DNA of 64,000 nt from Aquimarina sp. MMG016 (GCF_018100805.1 NZ_JAGJEA010000005.1:248001-312000), one strand, 5' to 3'; shown: positions 41,546-50,924, numbered from the stretch's first letter. Made by a program: numbers and translations. Notes: generated by a model from the sequence alone, not told the origin.

Positions 41546-43018
41546 ATGGATATTGCTATCATCATAACCTACACCCTTGCCCTACTAATCATTTTTATGT
41601 ATAGTCTGGCACAACTGAATCTGCTCGTTAACTATCTAAAGTCTAGAAAAGAACCTGACAACTCTCCTACTTTTGATTTTTCTAAAGAGGAGGAGATTCC
41701 TAATGTAACTGTACAATTACCAGTATTCAATGAATTATATGTTATGGAGCGTTTGCTGGATAACATTGCAGAGTTAGAATACCCTAAAGATAAGTTAGAA
41801 ATTCAGGTATTAGATGATTCTACAGATGAATCAGTGGTTACAACAGCTGCTCATATTGAAAAATTACAACAGTCTGGTTTAGACATCAAGCATATACGAC
41901 GTGAAGATAGATCTGGATTTAAAGCAGGAGCTTTAAAAGAAGGTTTAAAAATTGCCAAAGGTGATTACGTCGCTATTTTTGATGCTGATTTTCTCCCAGG
42001 AAAAAAATGGCTGCTACAGACTATCCCTTATTTCAAAGATGAAAATATTGGTGTAGTTCAAACCCGCTGGGGACATATTAATAGAGATTATTCTATGCTA
42101 ACTAAAATTCAGGCATTTGCTTTGGATTTTCATTTTACAATGGAGCAGGTTGGCCGTAATTATAAAGATCACTTTATCAACTTCAATGGTACCGCTGGTG
42201 TTTGGAGAAAAACCTGTATTGAAGATGCAGGAAACTGGCAGGGTGACACCTTAACTGAAGATTTAGATCTAAGTTATAGAGCTCAGCTTAAAAAATGGAA
42301 ATTCAAGTACCTGGAAGAAGTAGAAACACCTGCAGAATTACCAGTAGTAATTAGTGCTGCTCGCTCACAACAGTTTAGATGGAATAAAGGTGCTGCAGAA
42401 AATTTTCAGAAATTATACTGGAAACTCCTTAGAGATAAAACAGTTCCTTTTAAAACTAAATTTCATAGTTTCTTCCACCTATTAAATAGCAGTATGTTCT
42501 TATTAGTGTTATTGGTAGCTGTACTAAGTGTTCCCGTAATGTATGTAAAGAATAGTAACCCAATGTTTAGCTGGTATTTTAACGTCATCGCTTTCTTTGC
42601 ATTGAGTACAGTCATATTCTTTTTCTGCTACTGGCATACCTTTAAAAAGATACACGGTAAAGGATTCTGGAATTTTATAGAATACATCAAAATGTTTTTT
42701 ACTTTCTTTTCTATTGCAATGGGATTCTCTGTACATAATTCTATGGCAGTTTTAGAAGGTCATTTTGGAAAGAAAAGCGAATTTGTACGTACACCGAAGT
42801 TTAATATTAATTCATTGAAAGATTCCTGGAAGGATAACAAATACATTAACAAAAATATCTCTGGCAATACTATTATCGAAGCTTTATTGATGGGATATTT
42901 TGGTTTTGCATTGTATAGCGCCTTCAAACTTCAGGATTTTGGTTTATTCCTATTTCATATTATGTTATTTCTTGGATTTGGATTTGTATTCTTTAAATCG
43001 GTTACTTCTAAACTATAA
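41546..43018 (+). CDS. Membrane family 2 glycosyltransferase, cellulose-synthase-like
   Basis: A 490-residue processive-type GT2. An N-terminal helix (IAIIITYTLALLIIFMYSLA) is followed by the catalytic domain with VLDDSTDESV, FDADFLPG, TLTEDLDLSYRAQL and the QQFRWNKG motif, the D,D,D,Q(R/Q)xxRW set. Four or five hydrophobic segments form the C-terminal half. Such enzymes polymerise or transfer sugars across or at the inner membrane. The stop overlaps the next ATG by 1 nt. No cellulose operon partner genes are present, so a short glycan or glycolipid product is more likely. Confidence 0.83.
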   Translation: MDIAIIITYTLALLIIFMYSLAQLNLLVNYLKSRKEPDNSPTFDFSKEEEIPNVTVQLPVFNELYVMERLLDNIAELEYPKDKLEIQVLDDSTDESVVTTAAHIEKLQQSGLDIKHIRREDRSGFKAGALKEGLKIAKGDYVAIFDADFLPGKKWLLQTIPYFKDENIGVVQTRWGHINRDYSMLTKIQAFALDFHFTMEQVGRNYKDHFINFNGTAGVWRKTCIEDAGNWQGDTLTEDLDLSYRAQLKKWKFKYLEEVETPAELPVVISAARSQQFRWNKGAAENFQKLYWKLLRDKTVPFKTKFHSFFHLLNSSMFLLVLLVAVLSVPVMYVKNSNPMFSWYFNVIAFFALSTVIFFFCYWHTFKKIHGKGFWNFIEYIKMFFTFFSIAMGFSVHNSMAVLEGHFGKKSEFVRTPKFNINSLKDSWKDNKYINKNISGNTIIEALLMGYFGFALYSAFKLQDFGLFLFHIMLFLGFGFVFFKSVTSKL

Positions 43019-44418
43019 TGATAAAAGAAGTATGGAAATATCATAAGCTTTCCATACTTTTTATTGTTCTTGGCATTCTTTTTTATTGGAGTTTTGCTTA
43101 TCAACTTGTTCGAACCGATGTTGTAAAAATGATAACACTTTGGACTGGGTTGTTTATCATTTCTTATCAACTTATCCGGCTTAACCCTAATAACTGGAAG
43201 CTACTGGCCATAACAGCTTTATTATTCCGAATCATATTTCTAATTGCTATACCTAATTTATCACAGGATTTTTATCGATTCATCTGGGATGGGCGAATGT
43301 TACTAGAAGGATATAATCCTTACTTATCCTTACCAGAAGTTTGGATTGCTGATGGTAATGCTCCAATTGCACAAGCTCAGGAATTATATAACGGTATGGG
43401 GCAACTTAACGGCCATCATTATACAAATTACCCTCCCATAAGCCAATTTTGTTATGTTATCGCGGCGCTTTTCGCCGGTAAAAGCATTTTAGGTTCAGCT
43501 ATGGTTTTTAGAGTATTGATCATCTTGGCTGATGTAGGTACTTTTTTCTTCGGGAAGAAATTGTTGAAATCTCTTAATCTTCCGGTAAACAACATTTTTT
43601 GGTACACTCTGAACCCTTTTATCATCATAGAATTGACCGGAAACCTTCATTTTGAAGCTGTAATGGTGTTTTTTATCATTTGGTCCTTATATCTCTTACA
43701 AAAAGGGTATTGGTATTGGGCGGCAATTATTTTAGCACTTTCGGTTTCTGTAAAATTGATCCCTTTGCTATTTTTACCGCTGTTTTTTCAGAAATTCATT
43801 CTAAATAGACAAAAAAACCTGGATCGTCCAGATCTAACAAAAGGGTTAGTTAAACTAATAGGGTTTTATAGTCTTCTCATTATAACAGTATTATTAACAT
43901 TTTCTCCCTTTCTTTCGGAGCAGTTTATTAATAACTTTAGTCAAACCATTAGCCTTTGGTTTCAGAATTTTGAGTTTAATGCCAGTATATTTTATATCAT
44001 CAGATGGATTGGCTATCAGATTGTAGGGTGGAATGTTATTGAGACTGCTGGTAAAGTTTTGCCTTTGGTTACGATTACTATTCTTTTAGGGTTAACCTTC
44101 TTTAGAAACAACAAAACTACCATTCAGTTAATTACTGTAATGGTTATAGGTATTTGTAGTTACTATTTTCTTTCTACTACCATTCATCCCTGGTATATTT
44201 CAGTACCTCTAGCACTTTGTATTTTTACAAATTATAAATTTCCGATCGCGTGGTCATTTGTAATCATTCTTAGTTATACGGCATATCTTAACCCGAATTT
44301 TAAAGAAAATTTATGGTTTGTCTCTCTAGAATATCTCACTGTATTTGGTATTTTTATTTTTGAGATTTATAAGAACACTACTTTTACTTCAGTAAAATCA
44401 ATATACATTGAAGATTAA
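43018..44418 (+). CDS. GT-C-type membrane transferase (GT87/mannosyltransferase-like)
   Basis: A 466-residue polytopic protein with about ten or more hydrophobic segments. RFIWDGRMLLEGYNPYLSLP is the early periplasmic-loop motif (Asp-containing) seen in GT-C enzymes that use polyprenyl-phosphate sugars. YTNYPPISQF and NLHFEAVMVFF follow. No UDP-sugar motif is present, as expected. It fits the GT2 pair upstream, one of which could supply the lipid-linked donor. The last 11 nt overlap the next gene, whose TTG start sits inside it. Exact sugar and acceptor unknown. Confidence 0.78.
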   Translation: MIKEVWKYHKLSILFIVLGILFYWSFAYQLVRTDVVKMITLWTGLFIISYQLIRLNPNNWKLLAITALLFRIIFLIAIPNLSQDFYRFIWDGRMLLEGYNPYLSLPEVWIADGNAPIAQAQELYNGMGQLNGHHYTNYPPISQFCYVIAALFAGKSILGSAMVFRVLIILADVGTFFFGKKLLKSLNLPVNNIFWYTLNPFIIIELTGNLHFEAVMVFFIIWSLYLLQKGYWYWAAIILALSVSVKLIPLLFLPLFFQKFILNRQKNLDRPDLTKGLVKLIGFYSLLIITVLLTFSPFLSEQFINNFSQTISLWFQNFEFNASIFYIIRWIGYQIVGWNVIETAGKVLPLVTITILLGLTFFRNNKTTIQLITVMVIGICSYYFLSTTIHPWYISVPLALCIFTNYKFPIAWSFVIILSYTAYLNPNFKENLWFVSLEYLTVFGIFIFEIYKNTTFTSVKSIYIED

Positions 44419-45235
44419 TTTTAAAAAAATAGGAAGACGGCTCCTAAGAGTTATAGCCGTAATTGCAGTTTTAATTTTTTGCGGTTATATCTTCTTATAT
44501 GTCAAACAAGAACGGTTTTTTTTCAACCCAAAAACATTAGATAAAAATTATCAATATTCTTTTGACCAACCATTCGAAGAAATCAATATAGATGTTGACA
44601 AAGATATATCTTTAAACGCCTTACTTTTCAAGACAGATTCTATAAGCAAAGGTGTTATTTTATACTTTCACGGCAATGCAGGAGCAATCCATGAGTGGGG
44701 TGAACGCGCACCTTTATATACTGAAAACAACTATGATATTCTTTTTGTGGATTATAGAGGCTATGGTAAAAGTGATAGTTTTTATTCTAAAGAGTCACAA
44801 TTGTATAACGATGCACAAAAGATATATGACTATGTTAAAACTCGCTATAATGAAAAGGATATTATTGTACTTGGTTTTTCATTAGGCACAGGCTTTGCTT
44901 CATATACAGCAGCAAAGAACAATCCAAAACTGTTAATACTCGAAGCTCCTTATTATGCATGGAATGAATTTATAGCCAGTATGGCTCCCGTTCCGGAATC
45001 TCTTATCAATTATGAAATTCCTTCATATAAATTTTTAAAAGAAGTCAAATGTCCCATTCAGGTTTATCATGGATCTAGAGACTTTCTAATCAAACCAGAA
45101 GAAAATTCAAAAAGGCTGGAAGCTTTATACCCTAATAAAATTAAGCACACCATGATCAAGGGTGCAGGACATAATGGTATTTATCTTACCAAACAATATT
45201 ATGATGAATTAAAAGAGTTGTTGAATAGATACTAA
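44408..45235 (+). CDS. Membrane-anchored alpha/beta hydrolase
   Basis: A 275-residue protein starting at TTG inside the previous gene. One N-terminal helix (VIAVIAVLIFCGYIFLYV) anchors it. The hydrolase core shows the oxyanion loop YFHGNAGA, VDYRGYGKSD and the nucleophile elbow GFSLGTG with Ser158. Asp225 (HGSRDFLIKP) and His255 (GAGHNG) complete the triad. This is the BEM46/Abhd13-like membrane form. As the last gene of the glycan operon it might deacylate a glycolipid or lipoprotein substrate, but this is an inference. It ends against the convergent pseudouridine synthase with no gap. Confidence 0.83.
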   Translation: MKINFKKIGRRLLRVIAVIAVLIFCGYIFLYVKQERFFFNPKTLDKNYQYSFDQPFEEINIDVDKDISLNALLFKTDSISKGVILYFHGNAGAIHEWGERAPLYTENNYDILFVDYRGYGKSDSFYSKESQLYNDAQKIYDYVKTRYNEKDIIVLGFSLGTGFASYTAAKNNPKLLILEAPYYAWNEFIASMAPVPESLINYEIPSYKFLKEVKCPIQVYHGSRDFLIKPEENSKRLEALYPNKIKHTMIKGAGHNGIYLTKQYYDELKELLNRY

Positions 45236-46075
45236 CTACATCATCTTTAGGTTAATCACTTCTTGCTCAGTTAATACTCTCCAATGACCACGCGGCAAGT
45301 CTTTTTTGGTCAATCCTCCAAAAATTACACGATCTAATTTAATTACATCATAATTAAGATGTTCGAAAAGTTTATGAATGATATTATTCTTAGCCGATTG
45401 CAATTGGATTCCTATTTCATTTTTTGAAGCACCTTCTATATAAGAGATTTCATCAACCTGAATAAAACCTTCTTTTAACTTAATACCATTTTCAATTTTC
45501 TGAAGATCTTCAAATTTAAGGTTACGACCTAACTCTACATGAAATATCTTGCGTACACCGCTTTTATGATGAGTGAGTTTCTTTTCAAGATCCACATCAT
45601 TAGTAAATAATAGTAATCCTGTAGTATTACGCTCTAATCTTCCTACTGGTTTTAATCTAGCTCTGGAAGCATTAGCAACCAATTCCATCACTGTTCTGGT
45701 TTTTTCAGGACTGGTAGTAGTTACAAAACCTTTAGGTTTATTCAGAAGAATATATTCTTTTTTCTCAGGAGTAATTAGTCTACCGTCAAATTTTACCTCA
45801 TCGGTTAGTTTTACCTTATAACCCATTTCTGTAACCGGTTTTCCGTTTACCCAAACACTACCTGTCTGAATATATAAATCGGCTTCTCTTCTGGAACAAA
45901 CCCCAGAGTTCGCCACAAACTTATTTAATCGTATTTCATCAGGATCGGAAATCTTTTTGGGTGAATTGGCAGTCTTTCTTACAGGTGCACTTCCTTTTCC
46001 ATATTGTTTCCCAGCTGATTTTCCAACTCTTTTTCCACTACTATTTCCTTTACGGGAATGATCTCCACGACTCAT
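45236..46075 (-). CDS. rluB: RluB-like 23S rRNA pseudouridine synthase with Glu for catalytic Asp
   Basis: A 279-residue RsuA/RluB-family protein. A basic, Gly/Lys-rich N-terminal extension (about 1-43) precedes an S4 domain (IRLNKFVANSGVCSRREADL) and the catalytic core YILLNKPKGFVTTTSPEK. The motif normally written GRLDxxTxGLLL reads PVGRLERNTTGLLLF here: residue 148 is Glu (codon GAG at 45632-45634), not the expected nucleophilic Asp. All other core motifs look intact. A -7 box lies just upstream. Whether Glu can support catalysis is not known; many families lose activity with it. Confidence 0.82.
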   Translation of the reverse strand: MSRGDHSRKGNSSGKRVGKSAGKQYGKGSAPVRKTANSPKKISDPDEIRLNKFVANSGVCSRREADLYIQTGSVWVNGKPVTEMGYKVKLTDEVKFDGRLITPEKKEYILLNKPKGFVTTTSPEKTRTVMELVANASRARLKPVGRLERNTTGLLLFTNDVDLEKKLTHHKSGVRKIFHVELGRNLKFEDLQKIENGIKLKEGFIQVDEISYIEGASKNEIGIQLQSAKNNIIHKLFEHLNYDVIKLDRVIFGGLTKKDLPRGHWRVLTEQEVINLKMM

Positions 46076-46090
46076 ATCTTACATTTTGTG

Positions 46091-46098
46091 CAAAGATA
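46091..46098 (-). promoter_or_regulatory. -7 promoter element TATCTTTG for rluB
   Basis: Exact match to TAnnTTTG on the minus strand, 16 bp before the rluB ATG. No good -33 TTG was seen, so this is a core-element match only. Confidence 0.5.
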
Positions 46099-46123
46099 GC
46101 TGTTTAGTCTTTAGATTGTATAA

Positions 46124-47080
46124 CTATTCTTCATCAAACCAAATGGTGCTTTGTCGTTCTCGATTAACACTTAATTGGGTAACATCTGGGCGTGAATAAT
46201 GACCAACAGGATCAAAATTTTGACGTTCCTGCAAAACTCTATTAAAATCTATAGTTTCGATCAACAATCCTTCCTTATGTAATACCGGTTCCAGAACCCA
46301 TTCTCCATCAGGACCTGCGATGCACGATCCCCCATTACCCAAAATATCAGGTGCATTTTTTAATATTTTATCAAGATGCGGAGTGTGAGAAGGAAAATCT
46401 TCTTTCTTCATTAAACTAGAAACAGAAATTACATACGAACGAGATTCTCTAGCAATAAACCGTGTAATATCTTTGGTATTATAATCACTACCCGGCCATA
46501 CAGAAATATGCAAATTTTCGCCTTGTGCATATAATGCAGCACGCGGCAATGGCATCCAGTTTTCCCAACAATTTAATCCTCCGACCATAAATTCCTTTAA
46601 TGGATGTACCCTCAAACCATTACCATCTCCGGGAGACCATGTTAATCTTTCTTCATAAGTAGGTTGCAGCTTACGATGCACTGACCTTATTTCTCCATTT
46701 TCATTAATATACACCAAAGAAGCATATAAGCTATGACCACCACGATCCAATGGACGTTCGATAATACCGAGATATATCGCTATTTCGTGTTCTCTAGCAA
46801 TATTACAGATTGAATCTAAATCTCCATTCTCAATAACCACAGCATTCTGTGCATAGTGTGCATGAATTTCTTTTTGAATTGCATTATCAAACTGTGCCCC
46901 ATTAGTAAGTGAGACCCAAAATGGATATCCCGGCAACAGTGATTCTCCAAAAACGATAAGTTCGACTTTTTGGGATACGGCTTCAAGAATCGAGTTTTCG
47001 ATTTTATGTATCGTAGCAGCTTTATCCAACCAGACTGGGGAAATCTGTGCCAAGGCAACTTTAAGTAATTGATTTTTCAT
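46124..47080 (-). CDS. Nitrilase-superfamily carbon-nitrogen hydrolase
   Basis: A 318-residue enzyme with the Glu-Lys-Cys triad: Glu46 in VFGESLLPGYPFW, Lys137 in VHRKLQPTYEE and Cys171 in GGLNCWENWMPLPR. The glutamate-containing first motif with GYPFW and the WENWMPLPR stretch match aliphatic-nitrilase and cyanide-dihydratase-like members rather than amidases. It hydrolyses nitriles to acids, or related C-N bonds. It stands alone, with a 427-bp gap on its upstream side. Substrate is not evident from the context. Confidence 0.83.
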   Translation of the reverse strand: MKNQLLKVALAQISPVWLDKAATIHKIENSILEAVSQKVELIVFGESLLPGYPFWVSLTNGAQFDNAIQKEIHAHYAQNAVVIENGDLDSICNIAREHEIAIYLGIIERPLDRGGHSLYASLVYINENGEIRSVHRKLQPTYEERLTWSPGDGNGLRVHPLKEFMVGGLNCWENWMPLPRAALYAQGENLHISVWPGSDYNTKDITRFIARESRSYVISVSSLMKKEDFPSHTPHLDKILKNAPDILGNGGSCIAGPDGEWVLEPVLHKEGLLIETIDFNRVLQERQNFDPVGHYSRPDVTQLSVNRERQSTIWFDEE

Positions 47081-47507
47081 ATATAGTAGTTCTTTTTTTT
47101 GGGAAATTCACAATGTTTTATTAACAAACAATTAACTTTCAACAAATTGATTACCAAATACTTAAATAAGTAAAATTACACTACAAGAAACTATTCAAAT
47201 AACATTCTGGTAACATTAGACAAGTGTCTAAAATCCAAAAAATGATAATGTTTCCTTTTAAATAGTATAGATTATTCAACTAAAAAAACATTTCTATATT
47301 GATCTATACGCAGTAAACATATAAAAACTATATATCACTCAAAGTTTAATTTACGTTAAAACACATCGTTTTTAACTTAATAGTAACCATTAAGGCACGT
47401 TCTAATAAAAGCTAAAATCAGAATAATCTAATGCGGGGACATAAATTTGTACTGTAAATGATTTACAAACAATGTTTAAAAAACTCAAATCTTAAAACAC
47501 GTAAAAA
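47081..47507. other. 427-bp intergenic region between divergent genes
   Basis: The region is divergent: nitrilase leaves to the left and the small secreted protein to the right. A TAAATTTG element lies at 47443-47450 and a TGTAAA-tga-TTTACA inverted repeat immediately follows it (47454-47468). No gene or strong hairpin is visible in the rest. Confidence 0.5.
47443..47450 (+). promoter_or_regulatory. -7 promoter element TAAATTTG
   Basis: A TAnnTTTG match 57 bp before the ATG of the small secreted protein, with TGTAAA / TTTACA half-sites at 47454-47468 just at the expected transcript start. The latter may be an operator. Confidence 0.5.
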
Positions 47508-47855
47508 ATGAAAAAGTTAGCTGTATTATTAGTAGTAGCCGTATTAGGATCAAGTCAAGTATTTGCTTCTGATAACAACCCGAACAAAAATCAAGTACAA
47601 AAACTAAGAAACACCATCGCTGCGTTATTAGAAGCTCCACAAATCGAAGTGGAAACTGAACTAAAAGCTAATATCCAATTTACTCTAAACAATAAAAGAG
47701 AAATTGTGGTGCTAAATGTAGAGTCTAAAAACTATATAGTAGAAGATTTTGTAAAATCTAGATTGAATTATAAAAAAGTAGATCCAGAAGTATTGTCAAC
47801 TGGAAACAGAGTATTCAATATTACTTTGAAAATTCAAAAGCCACAAGAGGCTTAA
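47508..47855 (+). CDS. Small secreted protein, unknown function
   Basis: A 115-residue protein with signal peptide MKKLAVLLVVAVLGSSQVFA. The mature part (LRNTIAALLEAPQIEVETEL, then FTLNNKREIVVLNVESKNYI) resembles a two-helix and beta-hairpin domain. This kind of protein is frequent in Flavobacteriaceae but has no assigned role; a weak resemblance to a TonB C-terminal-like beta-hairpin (GNRVFNITLKIQ) was noted. It has its own promoter element at 47443 and a strong terminator after it, so it is monocistronic. Confidence 0.72.
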   Translation: MKKLAVLLVVAVLGSSQVFASDNNPNKNQVQKLRNTIAALLEAPQIEVETELKANIQFTLNNKREIVVLNVESKNYIVEDFVKSRLNYKKVDPEVLSTGNRVFNITLKIQKPQEA

Positions 47856-47878
47856 AAAAGGTAATCACGAAACCTAAA

Positions 47879-47912
47879 AAAACAGTTATACATTAATTTG
47901 TATAGCTGTTTT
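47879..47912. terminator. Bidirectional hairpin terminator
   Basis: 14-nt arms AAAACAGTTATACA (47879-47892) and TGTATAGCTGTTTT (47899-47912) pair with one G-T wobble around a 6-nt loop. It lies between the convergent small secreted gene and the prenyltransferase. Confidence 0.9.
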
Positions 47913-47916
47913 CTTT

Positions 47917-48825
47917 TTACCAAAGAATTCTATCCAAAATCATGTTGACATCAATTAATATAATGCTAAAAGCTCCTGAGACTATAATCAGCTTTAAGAT
48001 ATTATGAAGCCATACATAGTGTGTCTTCCCTTTTGAACCCCATATACCTATTAGAAAAATTCCCAAAAGCGCTATACAAACATAGAAATACAGGAACATA
48101 TATCCTATTTCGTATTTTGTTAATAATAAATAAATTGGGATACCAGCTGCAAAAATCAGAGTACTCAATATTTTTTTAGAGGCAGGTTCACCATACACAA
48201 CTGGAATTGTTTTATAATTCTGAGCCATATCGCCACTTAGATTCCCCAGGTCCTTAATCATTTCTCTCATCATTAACATTAAAAATAAAAAGGTAGCATG
48301 AACGAATATAACCTCATCAAAATTTTTGTAATAAATAAATACTGCAAAGAATGGTGTAATCGCCAAAATTGAAGCCACTATGTTACCAATTACAGGAAAC
48401 TTCTTTAGTTTATGTGAATAGAACCAAATTGCAAATACATAAAATGAAAAGAACAATACTGCTCTAAAGGAAACATAACTTGCCAGTACTACTGAAAGAA
48501 AATTTAGTATAAAATACCCTGTTAATTTGGTTTGCTGACTTACCAAACGATCCAGCATTGTTTTCTGTGGTCTATTGATTAGATCTTTTTCCCGATCATA
48601 GAAGTTATTAATGATATATCCTGCTGCAATTACTCCTGAAGAAGCTAATACAATTACGAATAGATTAGGATCCAGAATCACATTTCGTAACCTAATGTGA
48701 GGGGCTAGGATAAATATCGAAGTAAAGTATTGAGCTAATACAATAATTAGAATATTATATCCTCTTACAACAGAAAATAAACTCAATAGTTTTAGAAGAA
48801 AAAGTTTATTTTTTCTGGTAAGCAT
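47917..48825 (-). CDS. UbiA-family prenyltransferase (GGGP-transferase-like)
   Basis: A 302-residue integral-membrane enzyme with about eight helices. The first diphosphate-binding motif is INNFYDREKDLINRPQ with Asp77 and Asp81, and the second is MIKDLGNLSGDMAQNYKTIPV. This short UbiA form in Flavobacteriia is usually annotated as geranylgeranylglycerol-phosphate geranylgeranyltransferase-like. It follows mevalonate kinase by 13 bp in the same direction, linking prenyl-diphosphate supply to its use. The lipid acceptor in bacteria of this group is unproven. Confidence 0.82.
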   Translation of the reverse strand: MLTRKNKLFLLKLLSLFSVVRGYNILIIVLAQYFTSIFILAPHIRLRNVILDPNLFVIVLASSGVIAAGYIINNFYDREKDLINRPQKTMLDRLVSQQTKLTGYFILNFLSVVLASYVSFRAVLFFSFYVFAIWFYSHKLKKFPVIGNIVASILAITPFFAVFIYYKNFDEVIFVHATFLFLMLMMREMIKDLGNLSGDMAQNYKTIPVVYGEPASKKILSTLIFAAGIPIYLLLTKYEIGYMFLYFYVCIALLGIFLIGIWGSKGKTHYVWLHNILKLIIVSGAFSIILIDVNMILDRILW

Positions 48826-48838
48826 ACAAAAATGCTTA

Positions 48839-49774
48839 TTAGAAGTTATAAACCACTTCTAGTTTGTGGCCCTTAAGTGCAGATTGTGCTTTTTCAAAAT
48901 CCTGGGTAAAACCGAGAATATAACCTCCTCCACCAGATCCACACAATTTAAGGTAGTAATCATTAGTCTCTATACCTTTTTTCCACAAAGTGTGAAACTG
49001 TTTAGGGATCATTGGTTTAAAATTATCTAACACAACGTGTGATAATTGTTTGATATTAGAGAATAGAGACTTAACATCTCCTTTCAGGAAATCTTCTACA
49101 CAAGCATCTGTATGTTTTACGAACTGTTCTTTTAGCATATTACGAAATCCTTCTTGCTTCATGTTTTCCATAAAAATACTAACCATAGGAGCAGTCTCTC
49201 CAACGATACCACTATCTAATAAGAAAACAGCACCTTTTTTATTATCAATACTTTGAGAAGGGATTCCTGCAGGTTCAATATTATCTTTAGAATGGATAAG
49301 AATAGGTAAACTAAGATAGCTATTAAGAGGATCAAGGCCAGAACTATTTCCGTGGAAGAAAGACTCCATTAATCCAAAAATCTCTTTAAGCTTTAATAAT
49401 TTATCTCTGGTTAAGTTTTCTAACACTGTGATTTTATCTTCTGCATATTTATCATAAATAGCAGCTACCAAAGCACCACTACTTCCTACTCCATATCCCT
49501 GAGGAATACTACTATCAAAATACATTCCTGAAGTAATGTCTTCCTGAAGTTTTTCTAAATCAAACTTAACAACGCCCTCATCCTGAATGTTCTCAAGATA
49601 CTCTGTAAATTTCTTTAGATTTTCATTAGACTTTATAGCTTCTTCGTCTGGTGTTTCAGAAACTTTTAATGCCCCTTTAAAAAAATTATAAGGTATAGAA
49701 AGGCCTTTGGAATCTTTAATAATACCATACTCTCCAAACAACAATATTTTTGAATAAAATAGCGGTCCTTTCAT
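48839..49774 (-). CDS. Mevalonate kinase (GHMP kinase family)
   Basis: A 311-residue GHMP kinase. KILLFGEYGIIKDSKGLSIP is the N-terminal signature, PQGYGVGSSGALVAAIYD is the ATP-binding GSS loop, and LKLCGSGGGGYILGF is the C-terminal glycine-rich motif. The length and its pairing with diphosphomevalonate decarboxylase 45 bp upstream identify it as mevalonate kinase, or the related phosphomevalonate kinase. It phosphorylates an early intermediate in the mevalonate route to isopentenyl diphosphate. No unusual residue was noticed. Confidence 0.82.
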   Translation of the reverse strand: MKGPLFYSKILLFGEYGIIKDSKGLSIPYNFFKGALKVSETPDEEAIKSNENLKKFTEYLENIQDEGVVKFDLEKLQEDITSGMYFDSSIPQGYGVGSSGALVAAIYDKYAEDKITVLENLTRDKLLKLKEIFGLMESFFHGNSSGLDPLNSYLSLPILIHSKDNIEPAGIPSQSIDNKKGAVFLLDSGIVGETAPMVSIFMENMKQEGFRNMLKEQFVKHTDACVEDFLKGDVKSLFSNIKQLSHVVLDNFKPMIPKQFHTLWKKGIETNDYYLKLCGSGGGGYILGFTQDFEKAQSALKGHKLEVVYNF

Positions 49775-49819
49775 GAATTCTGATGATTTATCTTATTTGT
49801 ATCCCTAACGCCTATAAAG

Positions 49820-50905
49820 TTACAATATTTTGGCGCCTAATCCTATTTTGTCGCAAATATACTGCCCATTCTGACAATACACAACTAGCTCATTATTAAT
49901 AAAGTCTAAAACCTCATTTTTTTCAGCCTCAGGATACAATAAATGTACATTTGCACCTGCATCGAGTGTAAAACAAAGTTTAGAACCTATATCCTTACGA
50001 TATTGCCAAACCTTATTAATTACCGATAAAGTATTAGGTTTCATCAAAATAAAATAAGGCAATGAGGTCATCATCATCGCATGGAGCGTTAGCGCTTCAC
50101 TTTCTACAATCTCGACAAAAGCATCCAAATTACCTGAAATTAATACTTCTTTTAGCTTTATAATATTATCAGAAGCTTGTTCAAAACGTTTATTAGCAAA
50201 TGGGTGGCCGTGCATTAAATCATGCCCAACGGTACTACTAACCTGTTTTTCTCCTTTATCTACTAATAAGATTGTATCCTGATAATTATTAAAATTAGAA
50301 TGAATCTTATGTGGAAACTGTATAGCATAGGCATCACTACTGCCCTCAATGTGTTGATGATCTCCCCAAACTGTAATTGGTCCCTCGAGACTTCTACAAG
50401 CACTCCCTGAACCTAATCGAGCTAGAAATGAAGTTTTCTTTATAAAAGTTTCATCTGTAATCCCCGGATTAATTTCTCGTTCTATTTGCATCAAACAAAA
50501 TGCTAAAGCACTCATCCCACTTGCAGAAGAAGCAATCCCGCTACTATGCGGAAAAGTGTTACTGGTCTCTATGGTAAATTTATAATGCTTTAAAAAAGGG
50601 AGGTATCCAGAAATTCTTTCGAAAAAACTATTAATTTTTGGTTTAAAATCTGGCTTAGGTTTCCCTTCAAAAAATAGTTCAAAATTAAAACCTTCAGAAA
50701 CTGTATCTAATTTCTGATATTTTAAAATAGTTATAGTTTTACAACTATCTAATGTAAAACTGATTGAAGCATTTTCTGGCAGCTGCACTGGTCTTTTACC
50801 CCAATACTTAACCAAAGCAATATTACTAGGAGAAGTACAAGTGACTATTCCATTTTCAGGGAAACCTGATCCTAATGATAAGACGAACTCAGGATAATTA
50901 ATCAT
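49820..50905 (-). CDS. mvaD: Diphosphomevalonate decarboxylase
   Basis: A 361-residue GHMP-fold enzyme. SPSNIALVKYWGKRPVQLPE near the N-terminus carries the conserved Lys and Trp of the family, ASISFTLDSC follows, and FPHSSGIASSASGMSALAFC is the phosphate loop. ARLGSGSACRSLEGP supplies the serine/arginine contacts with the substrate. It converts mevalonate diphosphate to isopentenyl diphosphate. The gene leads a minus-strand group with mevalonate kinase and the UbiA enzyme, and a TATATTTG element lies 20 bp upstream of its start. Confidence 0.9.
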   Translation of the reverse strand: MINYPEFVLSLGSGFPENGIVTCTSPSNIALVKYWGKRPVQLPENASISFTLDSCKTITILKYQKLDTVSEGFNFELFFEGKPKPDFKPKINSFFERISGYLPFLKHYKFTIETSNTFPHSSGIASSASGMSALAFCLMQIEREINPGITDETFIKKTSFLARLGSGSACRSLEGPITVWGDHQHIEGSSDAYAIQFPHKIHSNFNNYQDTILLVDKGEKQVSSTVGHDLMHGHPFANKRFEQASDNIIKLKEVLISGNLDAFVEIVESEALTLHAMMMTSLPYFILMKPNTLSVINKVWQYRKDIGSKLCFTLDAGANVHLLYPEAEKNEVLDFINNELVVYCQNGQYICDKIGLGAKIL

Positions 50906-50924
50906 AGTTCAAAATAAATTTTAG

